Part shown: piece after piece, positions 26,533-34,163 of the stretch | How the letters are laid out: the number at the start of each line of letters is the position of its first letter | Position numbering within the stretch: position 1 is the first letter of the stretch | NCBI GenBank assembly: GCA_002791545.1 | Contig: PFXG01000003.1 | Coordinates: 1-34,241 of the forward strand | Length of the DNA stretch: 34,241 nucleotides | Source of the DNA: Zetaproteobacteria bacterium CG_4_9_14_3_um_filter_49_83 | Lineage (GTDB): Bacteria > Pseudomonadota > Zetaproteobacteria > Mariprofundales > Mariprofundaceae | Direction: 5' to 3' | The notes under the pieces: model-generated | Seen by the model: only the letters and a program-made list of their open reading frames with translations | What the model was told of the DNA's origin: nothing | Databases searched by the model: none | Position numbers and translations under genes: made by a program

Positions 26533-27525
26533 ATGTTACCTGCTGATAAAAATTTAATTTCCCTGCCCGAATTGACGCCCGACCAACTGGCCAATTTATG
26601 TGGCCCTGATAATCAGTTCATCACACATATCGAGTCACGTTTGCACTGCCAGCTTTCCGGACATCCCGGCCATTGGCATATCGATACCGAGGGCAAGCGC
26701 CGGGAGCAAGTTCAGTCGATATTACTGAAACTGGCCTCGATAGCTCAACTTCAGTCTCTCAAACTGACGGACATTGAACACGCCTTACGCGAAGTTGCTT
26801 TGCCGGTTGATAACACAAAGCATCCGGCCCGGAGCAACGTGACTACAGATACACGTTCAACCCTGTCGTTGCAGGCTGGCAGACGTCAGGTGCAGGGGAA
26901 AACCCCTAATCAAAAACTTTACCTCGATTCAATTCAGTCCAATACGCTGACGTTATCTATTGGTCCGGCCGGCTGTGGTAAAACCTATCTTGCTGTGGCC
27001 ACCGCTGTGGTTGCACTGACCAGTCATCAGGTGGAGCGCATTATCCTGACCCGACCTGCCGTCGAGGCTGGCGAGCGTCTCGGCTTTTTGCCTGGCGACA
27101 TGCAACAAAAAGTCGACCCCTATCTGCGACCCTTGTTTGACGCTCTGACGGATATGCTTGGCGTGGAGAAAATGAATGCACTGATGGAGCAGGGGCGCAT
27201 TGAAATTGCACCATTAGCATATATGCGCGGGCGCACACTCAATGATGCCTTTATCATCCTCGATGAAGCGCAGAATACCACGCGCGCGCAAATGAAAATG
27301 TTTCTGACACGTTTAGGTTTTTCTTCCAAAATGGTTGTTACCGGCGATGTCACCCAGATCGATCTTCCAGCGCATCAGGGAAGTGGCCTTGATCATGCCC
27401 TGAAAGTATTAGCCGGCTTGGAAGGTATCGGTATCTGTCGATTGGGCAGAGAGGATGTTGTACGCCATCATATGGTCGAACGTATTGTTGCAGCCTATGA
27501 AAATGACAGTAATCTTACGTCATGA
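26533..27525 (+). CDS. ybeZ: PhoH-like ATPase (YbeZ)
   Basis: 330 aa. Walker A GPAGCGKT is at residues 144-151 and Walker B is ILDEAQNTT. VTGDVTQIDLP follows, all typical of the PhoH domain, with an N-terminal KH-like segment. In E. coli YbeZ partners with the endonuclease YbeY, encoded next and overlapping by ATGA. The frame can also start at the TTG at 26530, but the ATG at 26533 is preferred. It follows miaB by 6 nt. Confidence 0.95.
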   Translation: MLPADKNLISLPELTPDQLANLCGPDNQFITHIESRLHCQLSGHPGHWHIDTEGKRREQVQSILLKLASIAQLQSLKLTDIEHALREVALPVDNTKHPARSNVTTDTRSTLSLQAGRRQVQGKTPNQKLYLDSIQSNTLTLSIGPAGCGKTYLAVATAVVALTSHQVERIILTRPAVEAGERLGFLPGDMQQKVDPYLRPLFDALTDMLGVEKMNALMEQGRIEIAPLAYMRGRTLNDAFIILDEAQNTTRAQMKMFLTRLGFSSKMVVTGDVTQIDLPAHQGSGLDHALKVLAGLEGIGICRLGREDVVRHHMVERIVAAYENDSNLTS

Positions 27526-28046
27526 GCAACGAAGCAGTTTGTATTTTACTGGATGAAGGCCTGACAGAAGACGCTGAAGAGCTGCCGGATGAGTTAACAA
27601 TCAATACGGCCGTACAACTTTCGTTCCAACGTGCCATGCAGATGCTGGCTTGTGCTACTTCTGATCTGCCGGAAGTTTGCCTTCGTTTTGCTGTGGATGT
27701 CGATGTACAGCAATTGAACGAACAGTGGCGCGGAAAAAATGCTGTAACCGACGTTCTTTCTTTTCCAATGCAGGAACATCCTCCTTTTAATGTTCAGGAG
27801 CCGTTGGGCGACATTATTCTGGCACTGCCTTTCGTCATTCAGGAAGCTCGTCAACGAGATTTAAAACCATCTGCACACATCATTCACCTGATCGTACACG
27901 GCGTTCTGCATCTGTGCGGCTTTGACCACATCGATGATCCGGAAGCCGAACAAATGCAAGCTTTAGAGGCCGATATTTTGCTACAACTGGGTTTGCATCA
28001 CCCATACCCTGACAATACACAGGAAGCGGATTCCACACATGTTTAA
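27522..28046 (+). CDS. ybeY: Endoribonuclease / rRNA maturation factor YbeY
   Basis: 174 aa. The zinc-binding signature HGVLHLCGFDH is at residues 126-136, and the NAVTDVLSFPM block lies near residue 73. The protein takes part in 16S rRNA 3' maturation and 70S quality control. It overlaps phoH by ATGA and corC by 8 nt, the standard ybeZ-ybeY-corC-lnt order. The N-terminus has a slightly long acidic lead (residues 11-25). Confidence 0.96.
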   Translation: MSNEAVCILLDEGLTEDAEELPDELTINTAVQLSFQRAMQMLACATSDLPEVCLRFAVDVDVQQLNEQWRGKNAVTDVLSFPMQEHPPFNVQEPLGDIILALPFVIQEARQRDLKPSAHIIHLIVHGVLHLCGFDHIDDPEAEQMQALEADILLQLGLHHPYPDNTQEADSTHV

Positions 28047-28860
28047 AAAGTTACGTCGTCAGTACCGTTCCACGTTGATTCACTGGTTACGTCCGGGCAA
28101 AACCACGCAGGAACTGCAACATGTTCTGCAACATGCCGAGGCTATTCAGTCCGATGAGCAGCGGCGGATGTTTGAAGATATCGTCGAATTTCGTGAAACA
28201 CGTGTGCGCGAAATCATGGTGCCACGTTCGGATATCTATAGCATTGATCTGCATGCAGGCATTGAACAGGCCGAAGCCAAGATGCTTGAGTATCATGTCA
28301 AAAAGCTGCTGGTTAGCGATGGCGACCTTGACCACATTGCCGGCTTCATTGATATCCGGGATGTATTACACGCCCATCGCAGCAATGAATTGATTGATCT
28401 GGCCAGCCTCATCCGCCCCTGCCTGAAAGTATCCGAGCTTGAGCATATTCCCGGACTGCTTAACAAAATGAAAACAGGCAGCCATATAGCTGTCGTACGC
28501 GATGAATTCGGTGGCACGGCCGGTCTGGTTACTTTATCCGATCTGCTTGAAGAAATTGTCGGCGATATCGGGCAGGGCCAGTCCACCGATGATTCCGAAT
28601 GTGTTCAAACGGATTCCGGCTGGGAAGTGCTGGCCAAAATGCATGTCGAGGATCTGGCTGATGTGCTTCGTATTGAGTTGCCAGAAGGTGATTACGACAC
28701 AGTCGGCGGACTCATCACCACTGATCTTGGCCGCATTCCCGTTCGCGGTGAACGCTTACTGGTTGCCGGACTCGACATTCATATCAAGGAAGCTGATCCG
28801 CGCAGAGTGATTCGGGTGCTCATCCGCTCCGCTTCTGTTGAGCCTACCGACAACGCGTGA
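28039..28860 (+). CDS. corC: CorC/YbeX family protein with CBS pair
   Basis: 273 aa. Two CBS domains cover about residues 60-180, starting with REIMVPRSDIYSID and ending in the DLLEEIVGDI block. The CorC/HlyC transporter-associated domain fills the C-terminus. No membrane segments are present, so this is the soluble CorC/YbeX type. In E. coli it is linked to cobalt/magnesium homeostasis and, through its operon, to ribosome metabolism. It overlaps lnt by GTGA. Confidence 0.94.
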   Translation: MFKKLRRQYRSTLIHWLRPGKTTQELQHVLQHAEAIQSDEQRRMFEDIVEFRETRVREIMVPRSDIYSIDLHAGIEQAEAKMLEYHVKKLLVSDGDLDHIAGFIDIRDVLHAHRSNELIDLASLIRPCLKVSELEHIPGLLNKMKTGSHIAVVRDEFGGTAGLVTLSDLLEEIVGDIGQGQSTDDSECVQTDSGWEVLAKMHVEDLADVLRIELPEGDYDTVGGLITTDLGRIPVRGERLLVAGLDIHIKEADPRRVIRVLIRSASVEPTDNA

Positions 28861-30413
28861 ACCTGACGTTCCTCTCACCAGCAAGCGATCATCATTATAA
28901 GTTTAATTTAAGACTGCTGACGGCCTTTATCTGCGGCGCCTGCATGCAATTTTCATTCGCGCCACTGCAATGGTCATGGCTGGGTGTGATTGCTATCGCT
29001 ATCTGGGCTTCGCTGTTGTGTCGGGCCCTCAGCCGTCAACAGGCCCTCTGGCTGGGCCTGTCTTTCGGTTTTGGCTGGTTTTCTGTCGGGGCATGGTGGT
29101 TATCGGTAACCGTACACGATTATGGTGGATTACCGTGGTTCGTCGCTGCCTTGTGTGTCGTCCTGACGGGTAGCGTACTATCTTTATTTGCTGGCCTGTG
29201 GGGCTGGCTCTCGCATCTTCTGGCCCGTTCAAATCCCTGGTCATGGTTTTTCGCTTTTCCTGCCATGGCTATACTGAGTGAATGGTTACGCGGGCATCTC
29301 TTTTCCGGCCTGCCATGGACAGCGCTGGGTAATCTCACGCTTGATTCACCGTGGTCTGCATGGGCAAGCGTTCTTGGTGTTTATGGCACAGGCTTATTCC
29401 CGGCCTTAGCTGCCTTTTCTCTGGCTGCCTTATTCCATCGTCCATTCCTGCTACCGGGACTGACAGGCTTGTTTCTGCTGCTCCTGAGCTCTGTATTTCC
29501 ACCAGCCATTTCAGACTTATCTAACACTGCGACTTACCGGGCGGCGCTGATTCAGGCAAGTATCCCGCAGGATCAAAAGTGGGATGCCGCTTTTTTGCAG
29601 GAAACCATGCTGCGTTATACCCGCTTATCTAATCAGGCTACTGAGGCTGACATCATCATCTGGCCGGAATCGGCTGTTCCATTTTTTCTTGAGCTGGCTC
29701 CCGACTGGTCGAACTGGCTCGACAACAATGTTCGCCAATGGAACAAACCCCTGTTCTTTGGCGGCATGAAGCTTGGTGAAGCGATATCGTCCGGAGACGC
29801 ACAACAGCAAGCTGAAAACGGGCTGTTTTTATTTGAACCGGTGCAAAACAGTACGATTATTCAAAAATCCTTTGCCGGTAAACATCATCTTGTTCCATTC
29901 GGCGAATATGTGCCGTCGTGGATTCCCTGGTTGCATACACTGGTTCCGGCCATTGCCAGCTTTCAACCCAGCAATGACGACGGCGGCGTCATCTGGCAGG
30001 GCCAGCATTTTGGCGCATTAATCTGTTATGAATCTATTTTCCCTGAAGAAGCCCGCCACCGCGTACTGCACGGCGCTCAGGTGCTGGCTATCGTCACCAA
30101 TGATGCCTGGTACAACAAGACACCCGCCGCATGGCAACATTTGCAGGCCTCGCGAATGCGGGCCATTGAAACAGGCCGCTTTGTACTGCGGGCTGCCAAT
30201 AGCGGCGTCTCTGCCATCATCGATCCGGCCGGCGACATTCAGGTTACAGCCCCATGGTGGACCCAGCGTGTTATTCAGGGTGATTATCATCTTTCCGATC
30301 ACATCACGCCCTATGTTCGCCGGGGCGATATGCCAAGTTTGGCAGCAGCACTGTTCATGCTTATGATAGGCCGATGGATACGACGCAGAGACACTTCATC
30401 ATACGCCGGGTAA
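28857..30413 (+). CDS. lnt: Apolipoprotein N-acyltransferase Lnt
   Basis: 518 aa. The start is GTG at 28857, overlapping the corC stop. Several hydrophobic segments occupy about residues 18-215, and the nitrilase-type periplasmic domain follows. The catalytic triad is E271 (WPESAVP), K342 (GKHHLVPFGEYVP) and C390 (ICYESIFPE), in agreement with E. coli E267/K335/C387. It acylates the N-terminal Cys of lipoproteins after LspA has acted. Confidence 0.96.
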   Translation: MNLTFLSPASDHHYKFNLRLLTAFICGACMQFSFAPLQWSWLGVIAIAIWASLLCRALSRQQALWLGLSFGFGWFSVGAWWLSVTVHDYGGLPWFVAALCVVLTGSVLSLFAGLWGWLSHLLARSNPWSWFFAFPAMAILSEWLRGHLFSGLPWTALGNLTLDSPWSAWASVLGVYGTGLFPALAAFSLAALFHRPFLLPGLTGLFLLLLSSVFPPAISDLSNTATYRAALIQASIPQDQKWDAAFLQETMLRYTRLSNQATEADIIIWPESAVPFFLELAPDWSNWLDNNVRQWNKPLFFGGMKLGEAISSGDAQQQAENGLFLFEPVQNSTIIQKSFAGKHHLVPFGEYVPSWIPWLHTLVPAIASFQPSNDDGGVIWQGQHFGALICYESIFPEEARHRVLHGAQVLAIVTNDAWYNKTPAAWQHLQASRMRAIETGRFVLRAANSGVSAIIDPAGDIQVTAPWWTQRVIQGDYHLSDHITPYVRRGDMPSLAAALFMLMIGRWIRRRDTSSYAG

Positions 30414-30417
30414 CGCA

Positions 30418-31434
30418 ATGACACATACAATGGCAATATCCTCCCGCGAACCGGTTTGCGTGTGGGGTGCCGGCTCCTGGGGAACCGCACTGGCGATGGT
30501 GCTGTCGCGCCATGGGCGGCCGGTTCAGCTGATTGCCCGCACCGATGAAAAAGCAGCTCGTATGCAACAAGCCCGACAAAATGCCGACTATCTTCCCGGC
30601 ATCCGTTTTCCCGACAGCTTACAGGTCACTGCGGATACAGCGGCAGCCATCGCTCTAAGTGCCGCCATTGTTGTAGCGCTTCCGTGTAGCGCCGCAGCCA
30701 GGGAATTATCGCAACTGGATACCGGAAATGCGCCCGTCATCACGGCCTGCAAAGGTCTCGACCCGAACACGCTGGAGCGCGTCGATGACTGGTTGATCCG
30801 CATCGTCGGCGCTGATCGAGCCGTACTCCTGTCCGGTCCCTCATTTGCGCTGGATGTGGCACAAGGTAAACCCACTGCATTAACCATGGCAGCCGCCGAT
30901 GCATCACTGGCGCGGCGCGCTGCATCCTTTTTCGACGACAGCAGTTTCCGCATCTATACCAGTATTGACGTCACCGGTGTGGCGCTGGGTGGCGCGCTGA
31001 AGAATGTAATCGCTATTGCCGCAGGCATTGCCGAAGGTCTTGATCTGGGGCATAACGCCAGTGCGGCTCTGGTAACGCGTGGCATTGTGGAGATTTCGAG
31101 GCTGGCCGTTGCCTGCGGCGGCAAGCAGGAAACGCTTAATGGTCTGTCCGGTCTGGGTGATCTGGTGCTCACCTGTACGGGCAATTTGTCGCGCAATCGC
31201 AAACTCGGCATGGCGCTGGCTCAGGGTATGAGCCTGGATGAAGCACGCGCTTTTGTCGGTCAGGTGGTGGAAGGCGAACGTTCAACCGCCGCAGCCTGCC
31301 TACTGGCCCAACAGCGCGGTATTGAAATGCCGATTGCCAACAGTGTGCTGGCTGTGCTGCAAGGCCAAATGTCTCCGGTGATGGCCGTCCAGTCATTGTT
31401 GTCGCGACCTGAGCGGCATGAATCAATCACCTGA
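30418..31434 (+). CDS. gpsA: Glycerol-3-phosphate dehydrogenase [NAD(P)+] GpsA
   Basis: This enzyme reduces DHAP to glycerol-3-phosphate for phospholipid synthesis. 338 aa. The Rossmann motif is WGAGSWGTALA. The catalytic Lys lies in GGALKNVIAIAAGI, near residue 195, and LSGLGDLVLTCTG is the typical C-terminal block. It starts 4 nt after lnt. The first ATG at 30418 gives a small N-terminal lead; the ATG four codons later is also possible. Confidence 0.96.
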   Translation: MTHTMAISSREPVCVWGAGSWGTALAMVLSRHGRPVQLIARTDEKAARMQQARQNADYLPGIRFPDSLQVTADTAAAIALSAAIVVALPCSAAARELSQLDTGNAPVITACKGLDPNTLERVDDWLIRIVGADRAVLLSGPSFALDVAQGKPTALTMAAADASLARRAASFFDDSSFRIYTSIDVTGVALGGALKNVIAIAAGIAEGLDLGHNASAALVTRGIVEISRLAVACGGKQETLNGLSGLGDLVLTCTGNLSRNRKLGMALAQGMSLDEARAFVGQVVEGERSTAAACLLAQQRGIEMPIANSVLAVLQGQMSPVMAVQSLLSRPERHESIT

Positions 31435-31440
31435 TTTCTG

Positions 31441-31968
31441 ATGACCTCCAGCGACGACTTGTTTCAACAGGCCATGGCAGCGGTCACACCGATTGAAGCA
31501 CCGAAAAAAGTTCAGGTAAAAAAAACGGCCAAACGACATTTATCAGTTCACCCCCCACTAACACCGGCCTACCGACCTTCTGAACCCAAACACCACTCGG
31601 CTCCCGTTCGAATCACCCATGACACCCTTCTGGCCAACGGCATTTCGCAGGAACGATTAAAACGTCTGGCCGGTGGCGAACCGCCCATCGATTTCGAGCT
31701 TGATCTGCATGGCTGTAATCGGGATCGATCACTGGAATTGCTGGATACCTGCGTATCCCGCATGCTGCAAGAAGGGCAGCGCGTGCTTTGCATTGTTCAC
31801 GGACGCGGCCTCCACTCCTCCGAGCAAACGCCGGTGCTGAAGCAAACAGTATACCAATGGCTACAATCCGGCCCGGCCAACCATGAAATTCTGGCAACCA
31901 TCCCCAAACCCGGCACCCGTGGCGGCTCATGTCTTGTCATGCTGCGGCGGCAAAAAGATCAGTACTAA
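31441..31968 (+). CDS. Smr-domain protein (DNA/RNA endonuclease type)
   Basis: 175 aa. The N-terminal ~80 residues are basic and low-complexity. The Smr domain follows with FELDLHGCNRDRS, CIVHGRGLHS and the C-terminal GTRGGSCLVMLRR. SmrA/SmrB-like proteins cut nucleic acid, and SmrB acts on collided ribosomes; which subtype this is remains open. It starts 6 nt after gpsA and ends the operon. Its TAA stop (31966-31968) lies exactly at the outer edge of the integron attC site, so the last codons are also the array boundary. Confidence 0.9.
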   Translation: MTSSDDLFQQAMAAVTPIEAPKKVQVKKTAKRHLSVHPPLTPAYRPSEPKHHSAPVRITHDTLLANGISQERLKRLAGGEPPIDFELDLHGCNRDRSLELLDTCVSRMLQEGQRVLCIVHGRGLHSSEQTPVLKQTVYQWLQSGPANHEILATIPKPGTRGGSCLVMLRRQKDQY

Positions 31969-32050
31969 CGTCGCAATTCACCGGCGGCAAAAGCCAAAGC
32001 GAGGAACGAGCGGCGCTTTTTGCCGTCCGAGTGAAATTGCCTTGTTAAGC
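31963..32050 (-). other. attC site 1 (terminal, against smr)
   Basis: On minus, R'' is GCTTAAC (32044-32050) and the terminal box is GTTAGTA (31963-31969). The arms GCAATT-CAC-CGG-CGGCAAAA (left) and their complement on the right are identical except for four extra bases in the right arm, the extrahelical bases that attC sites use for strand choice. The R'' box contains the stop codon of the cassette A gene, and the other end contains the complement of the smr stop. Confidence 0.88.
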
Positions 32051-32554
32051 AATTTCCTGTGGCCGGCTTTTTCCTCCGGATAACGCCCAACGAAGAAATT
32101 TTACCCACCATGACCATTCTGAAACTGTTGGCGTAAGGTTGAGCCGTAGTTCAGCAAAGCAAAGTGAATCTTCGATTAAAGCATCGTGCAGCGGACGAAA
32201 TATCAATGGCCACGATAGTTGCGCGATTCCATGCGTGTTCATCTTCAACGTCTCACGCAGCTCCGTTTTATCTTTTTCCAACTCGAAGACATCATACCCA
32301 TGAAAGCCGTCAAAGCCACTCGGTCCCGTAAATCGAAACACAACCCGTTTTCCGGGCACATATTCTTCGACGAAATATCGAATCGGACCGTGCCCACCGT
32401 TGGCGGAAACGGCAAGTGGTTTATCGAATTTCATTCGAGGCCAAAGCTGGTGAGGCCACAACAAATCGTTTTTTGACGATAGTGTATCAACCAAGCGACC
32501 GACTTCGGCTGATGCGACTGGGTACTCACGTCTATGAACGTTGATAACCTTCAT
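32045..32554 (-). CDS. Cassette A: SRPBCC/START-like protein
   Basis: 169 aa, cytosolic, no signal peptide. The pattern of a ligand-binding SRPBCC fold is visible: an early WPHQLWPRMKFDKPL segment, a strand-rich middle (YFVEEYVPGKRVVFRF, YDVFELEKDKTELRETL) and a C-terminal helix (LIFRPLHDALIEDSLCFAEL). Catalysis is not evident and the ligand is unknown. The TAA stop lies inside the attC1 R'' box, and the ATG is about 16 nt after the cassette start, with a weak AGAAAG upstream. Expression would depend on a promoter in the array or at attI. Confidence 0.75.
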   Translation of the reverse strand: MKVINVHRREYPVASAEVGRLVDTLSSKNDLLWPHQLWPRMKFDKPLAVSANGGHGPIRYFVEEYVPGKRVVFRFTGPSGFDGFHGYDVFELEKDKTELRETLKMNTHGIAQLSWPLIFRPLHDALIEDSLCFAELRLNLTPTVSEWSWWVKFLRWALSGGKSRPQEIA

Positions 32555-32564
32555 TGTCTTTCTA

Positions 32565-32634
32565 GCCTAACGTCCAAGCTCAGGGGCGCTGCGCAGCTTT
32601 ATCGCGTAGCGTCCCTTGGAGCGCAGTGTTGGGC
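32565..32634 (-). other. attC site 2
   Basis: 70 bp. R'' is GCCCAAC (complement of 32628-32634) and R' is GTTAGGC (complement of 32565-32571), both matching consensus. The arms GCTC-AGGGGCGCT and AGCGTCCCTTGGAGC pair with one G-T and two extra bases. The size is typical of short attC sites. Confidence 0.92.
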
Positions 32635-32640
32635 CACGGC

Positions 32641-33120
32641 TCACAACGAAACCTTCAGCTTGCGGCCACCGCTTATGGCAAACCCCTCACGCTCATAGAA
32701 CGCCAAAGTTCTGTCGAACTGCGGAAGCGGAGGGGTCGTAACCTCTAATCGTGTCCAGCCTCGCGATGAACCAAAAGCCTTCGCTTTAGATACGAGGTGA
32801 AGCCCCAATCCATTTGCGCGGTGCTCGGGCCGAACGTATAACTCGGGAATAGTGCCGAATGCGCCCTCAGCGTATAGAGCGTAGCTTTCATACAGAGCTA
32901 TAAACCCTGCCGGGTTTCCACTCGCGCTGCGAGAGACGAACACGAAATATTTCTCTTGATTGAGGAAGTCAGTAAGTCTGGATGTGGTTTCAGCAAGGTC
33001 AAAGTTGAACGCTTGAATACCAATGGCGTTCATGATTTCGGCCAGCAATTCGCCAACCATCTCAGCGACTTCCGGTGCGTCGCTTGCGGTTGCTTTTTGG
33101 ACAGTGAACTCTGTACTCAT
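32641..33120 (-). CDS. Cassette B: GNAT family N-acetyltransferase
   Basis: 159 aa. The acetyl-CoA-binding motif A is YVRPEHRANGLGLHLVSKAK, preceded by GFIALYESYALYAEGAFGTIPEL, and motif B ends in AFYEREGF, as in GNAT enzymes. The substrate is unknown; the architecture resembles small-molecule or antibiotic acetyltransferases but is not diagnostic. No good ribosome-binding site precedes the ATG. Instead a two-codon frame (ATG AAA TGA) overlaps the start codon by ATGA, which may allow coupled initiation. The stop lies 6 nt before the attC2 R'' box. Confidence 0.92.
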   Translation of the reverse strand: MSTEFTVQKATASDAPEVAEMVGELLAEIMNAIGIQAFNFDLAETTSRLTDFLNQEKYFVFVSRSASGNPAGFIALYESYALYAEGAFGTIPELYVRPEHRANGLGLHLVSKAKAFGSSRGWTRLEVTTPPLPQFDRTLAFYEREGFAISGGRKLKVSL

Positions 33121-33128
33121 TTCATGTG

Positions 33129-33197
33129 GCCCAACGCCTAGCTCACCCGACGAAAACCGCGAAGCGGTTTTTGGTCGGGTGGAGCGCCGTGTTAGAA
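33129..33197 (-). other. attC site 3
   Basis: 69 bp. R'' is TTCTAAC (complement of 33191-33197, one mismatch to consensus) and R' is GTTGGGC (complement of 33129-33135). The arms GCTC-ACCCGACGAAAACCGC and GCGGTTTTTGGTCGGGTGGAGC pair almost fully with a GAA loop and an unpaired base. Confidence 0.92.
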
Positions 33198-33204
33198 GCT
33201 ATTT

Positions 33205-34035
33205 TCATAGTTGCGCCAAATTGGTTATAAGGTTGTAAGTAAACCAACCATCACCAGTTTGGAATGATTGCGGTTTAGCCGTCTGTGCGTCTCTTTGAAC
33301 GCCTATGCCATCAGAAAACGGTTCAAATGCGACAATCTTGTTAAATGCAATGCGGAACATTTTTGATGGGCCTGCAAAATAGATATGTTTATTCGTAATA
33401 CCTAGAAGCCCTGTATCGGCATGAATTGTTTCAGAGGTTTGCACTCTCTCACCTTTAAAGGCGCCTGTTCTGTAATACAAACCTTTGGCAATACGAATGC
33501 TCACGCCCTGAGAACCACCAACATATCTTGTTCTGGTTTTTTCTTCATAGTAGTTGACGTTTTGAAAAACCCAGACAACCTTTTCCGTTTTTTGCAAATT
33601 AAAAGGCAAGTCGCCGTCTACTTTCATACGCTCTGGCAAGTTACCGTCCATGATGTCACGTAGAACAGCACCTTTTACTAGTTTTGAATACGAACCAGTT
33701 CTATCAAGAGCTTGTTGAGATAAGCCAAAATGCTCTTTCAGCTCACTGAGTGCCGTTTCCTCTTGCTCGGAGAGCAAGCCATCATCAAATGCAAGTTCAA
33801 CTGCTTTTTCCCATCCAGAGGCAACTAATGCCCTCAACGATTCAGAGTCAACAAAGCTGTTTGCTGCAACTTGCTCAATTGAGCTTTCCAAGTGCTTCAG
33901 ATCTCCGCCCTCAGAACCAACCTTACCAACAAGGGAAACAATTTCAGACTTTCCTTGATCGTGTTTCTGTTTGCATTCCTTGTGTGTTTTTCTCAAAAAT
34001 CCGGCAGGTTTGCCACAGTAAATACAGTTTCCCAT
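33205..34035 (-). CDS. Cassette C: zinc-ribbon protein with TerB-like helical and PH/GRAM-like domains, unknown function
   Basis: 276 aa, no signal peptide or membrane segment. The N-terminus is a small zinc ribbon (NCIYCGKPAGFLRKTHKEC; three Cys and one His as candidate ligands). A helical middle with AFDDGLLSEQEETALSELKEHFGLS resembles the TerB/acidic-helix type. The C-terminal ~120 residues are strand-rich with LLGITNKHIYFAG and FRIAFNKIVAFEPF, a pattern of PH/GRAM-like domains that bind lipid or protein. I do not recognise a characterised homologue. The ATG has AAGGAG 6 nt upstream, the best ribosome-binding site of the array. By eye it is more AT-rich than the core genes, which suggests foreign origin. 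The stop is 7 nt from attC3. Confidence 0.85.
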   Translation of the reverse strand: MGNCIYCGKPAGFLRKTHKECKQKHDQGKSEIVSLVGKVGSEGGDLKHLESSIEQVAANSFVDSESLRALVASGWEKAVELAFDDGLLSEQEETALSELKEHFGLSQQALDRTGSYSKLVKGAVLRDIMDGNLPERMKVDGDLPFNLQKTEKVVWVFQNVNYYEEKTRTRYVGGSQGVSIRIAKGLYYRTGAFKGERVQTSETIHADTGLLGITNKHIYFAGPSKMFRIAFNKIVAFEPFSDGIGVQRDAQTAKPQSFQTGDGWFTYNLITNLAQL

Positions 34036-34051
34036 TGTTTCTCCTTATTGC

Positions 34052-34156
34052 TTCTAACGCCTAGCATCAGCCGACCATTGTAGCGGTGTGAGGCTTGTGG
34101 CATTCGCCACAAACGAAACGCCGCAGAAATGGGTCGGATGAATGCAATTGTTGGAC
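34052..34156 (-). other. attC site 4
   Basis: 105 bp. R'' is GTCCAAC (complement of 34150-34156) and R' is GTTAGAA (complement of 34052-34058). The arms AGCCGACC-ATT and AATGGGTCGG pair, then AGCGG/CGCCG, and finally a GTGGC-ATTC-GCCAC tip. It is the longest of the four and belongs to the cassette that continues beyond the window. Confidence 0.87.
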
Positions 34157-34163
34157 GAACCCG

